64,000 nucleotides of DNA. Origin: Pseudomicrostroma phylloplanum. Its lineage: Eukaryota > Basidiomycota > Exobasidiomycetes > Microstromatales. Positions 63,420-64,000 of the stretch are shown piece by piece (position 1 is the first letter of the stretch; every line of letters starts with the position of its first letter). The stretch covers positions 558,001-622,000 of the forward strand of contig BCHS01000003.1 of assembly GCA_039545275.1 (NCBI GenBank). Direction: 5' to 3'. The translations under genes and the position numbers were made by a program. Below the pieces are notes generated by a model. It was not told the DNA's origin. It saw only the letters and a list, made by a program, of their open reading frames with translations, and made no database searches.

Positions 63420-64000
63420 CGCGTCTAGCTCCGTACATACATACACCCACACTCCTCTCTTGTACTGCTCGCCTGACTCACACCTTTTGGCGTGAGAGTT
63501 GTTTATTCACCTGGGCCGATGTGTTGCTGACGACCTCTACGCCTTGGTGCCCCTTGTGGTACTCATCGATGCGCTACTCCGATGGCCTCGGTAGGCTTTA
63601 TTTGTTTCTCATGGCATTCGCTTCCCTTTGCCCTTGCATCGCTTCACCCCGCTCTTGCTTGCTGTGCGTCTCGCATGGACATTTATTGACAATTATTACC
63701 GTCGTCGAGAAGGAGCGGAGCAAGGGGCCCTCTCTACGCCTTGCTTCTCTCGTGGCTGAGCGATCGCCGATGGAGACCTGGCCAAGAATTTGTGCTCCGT
63801 CTGTACGATCAACTCCGCCCTGCCGATGTGGGAGCTGACCAAGTCGTACGCAAGGCGAGGAGGCAGAGGACTCTGCGTCTGCCTGCGACGCAAGGCGCGA
63901 CGCGGGGCGTGGCGGTCAGAGGAAGCAAGGGGGCCACTGCCGCTCGCCTTTACCTGAGGTGGTGCCGCCCGCCCAGAGGTTCGGTTCAGTGGGCCTCACG
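63420..64000. other. Right-edge non-coding stretch
   Basis: 580 bp after the WRAP53-like gene. Short frames only; I see nothing assignable. Confidence 0.35.

Overview
The window is nuclear DNA of a basidiomycete fungus, most likely Ustilaginomycotina (smut lineage). The signs are densely packed monocistronic genes on both strands, many very long single-exon reading frames (an adenylate cyclase of 2,493 residues, an SH3 protein of 1,602), short introns of about 75-170 nt mostly with GTGAGT donors, Ala/Ser/Gln-rich low-complexity tails, and a Uac1-type adenylate cyclase. The lineage is inferred from gene style and family resemblance, not from a marker gene. I can support 23 protein genes, one cut by the left edge. 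I saw no tRNA, rRNA, transposon, CRISPR array or prokaryotic-style operon.

Layout. 1-8.4 kb: VPS15 (-, partial), cystathionine gamma-synthase (+), the Dap1/MAPR heme protein (-). 8.7-14 kb: alanyl-tRNA synthetase (+) and the DEAD-box rRNA helicase RRP3 (-). 14.3-19.1 kb: a giant SH3/Ras-association scaffold (+). 19.1-25 kb: sparse DNA holding a secreted Kre9/Knh1-like GPI protein (+) and a 2H phosphoesterase (+). 25-32.5 kb: adenylate cyclase (+). 32.9-39.6 kb: GMP synthase (-), pterin-4a-carbinolamine dehydratase (+), an alpha/beta hydrolase with a peroxisomal-type tail (-), SPT2 (-). 40-46.6 kb: a Yap-type bZIP (+), tryptophanyl-tRNA synthetase (-), a PWWP/TFIIS-N protein (+), a mitochondrial J protein (-). 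46.8-54.9 kb: XRN1 (-), NOP16 (+), and a Pdr16-type Sec14 protein whose reading frame ends in a complete MoaD sulfur-carrier domain (-). 56.7-63.4 kb: a second Knh1-like surface protein (+), an STK32/YANK kinase (-), a WRAP53/Swt21 WD40 protein (+).

The genes are mostly housekeeping: translation and ribosome assembly (ALA1, WRS1, RRP3, NOP16), RNA turnover and RNP biogenesis (XRN1, WRAP53), chromatin (SPT2, PWWP protein), membrane and sterol biology (VPS15, DAP1, PDR16-like), cAMP signalling, and purine, pterin and sulfur metabolism. Many pairs are divergent across 300-550 bp (for example VPS15/STR2, DAP1/ALA1, GUA1/pterin dehydratase) and are read here as shared promoters.

The most unusual observation is the in-frame fusion of a Pdr16/Sec14 lipid-transfer protein to a C-terminal molybdopterin-synthase small subunit that keeps the free Gly-Gly end needed for sulfur transfer. 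Others are two genes (ALA1, pterin dehydratase) with nested start codons that would give mitochondrial and cytosolic isoforms, a 4-nt first coding exon in XRN1, a degenerate PP2C domain in the adenylate cyclase, a PRL C-terminus on the hydrolase, and a dual-acylation N-terminus on the YANK kinase. Exon junctions were assigned by hand from GT-AG sites, reading frame and family resemblance; every spliced model given closes in frame.
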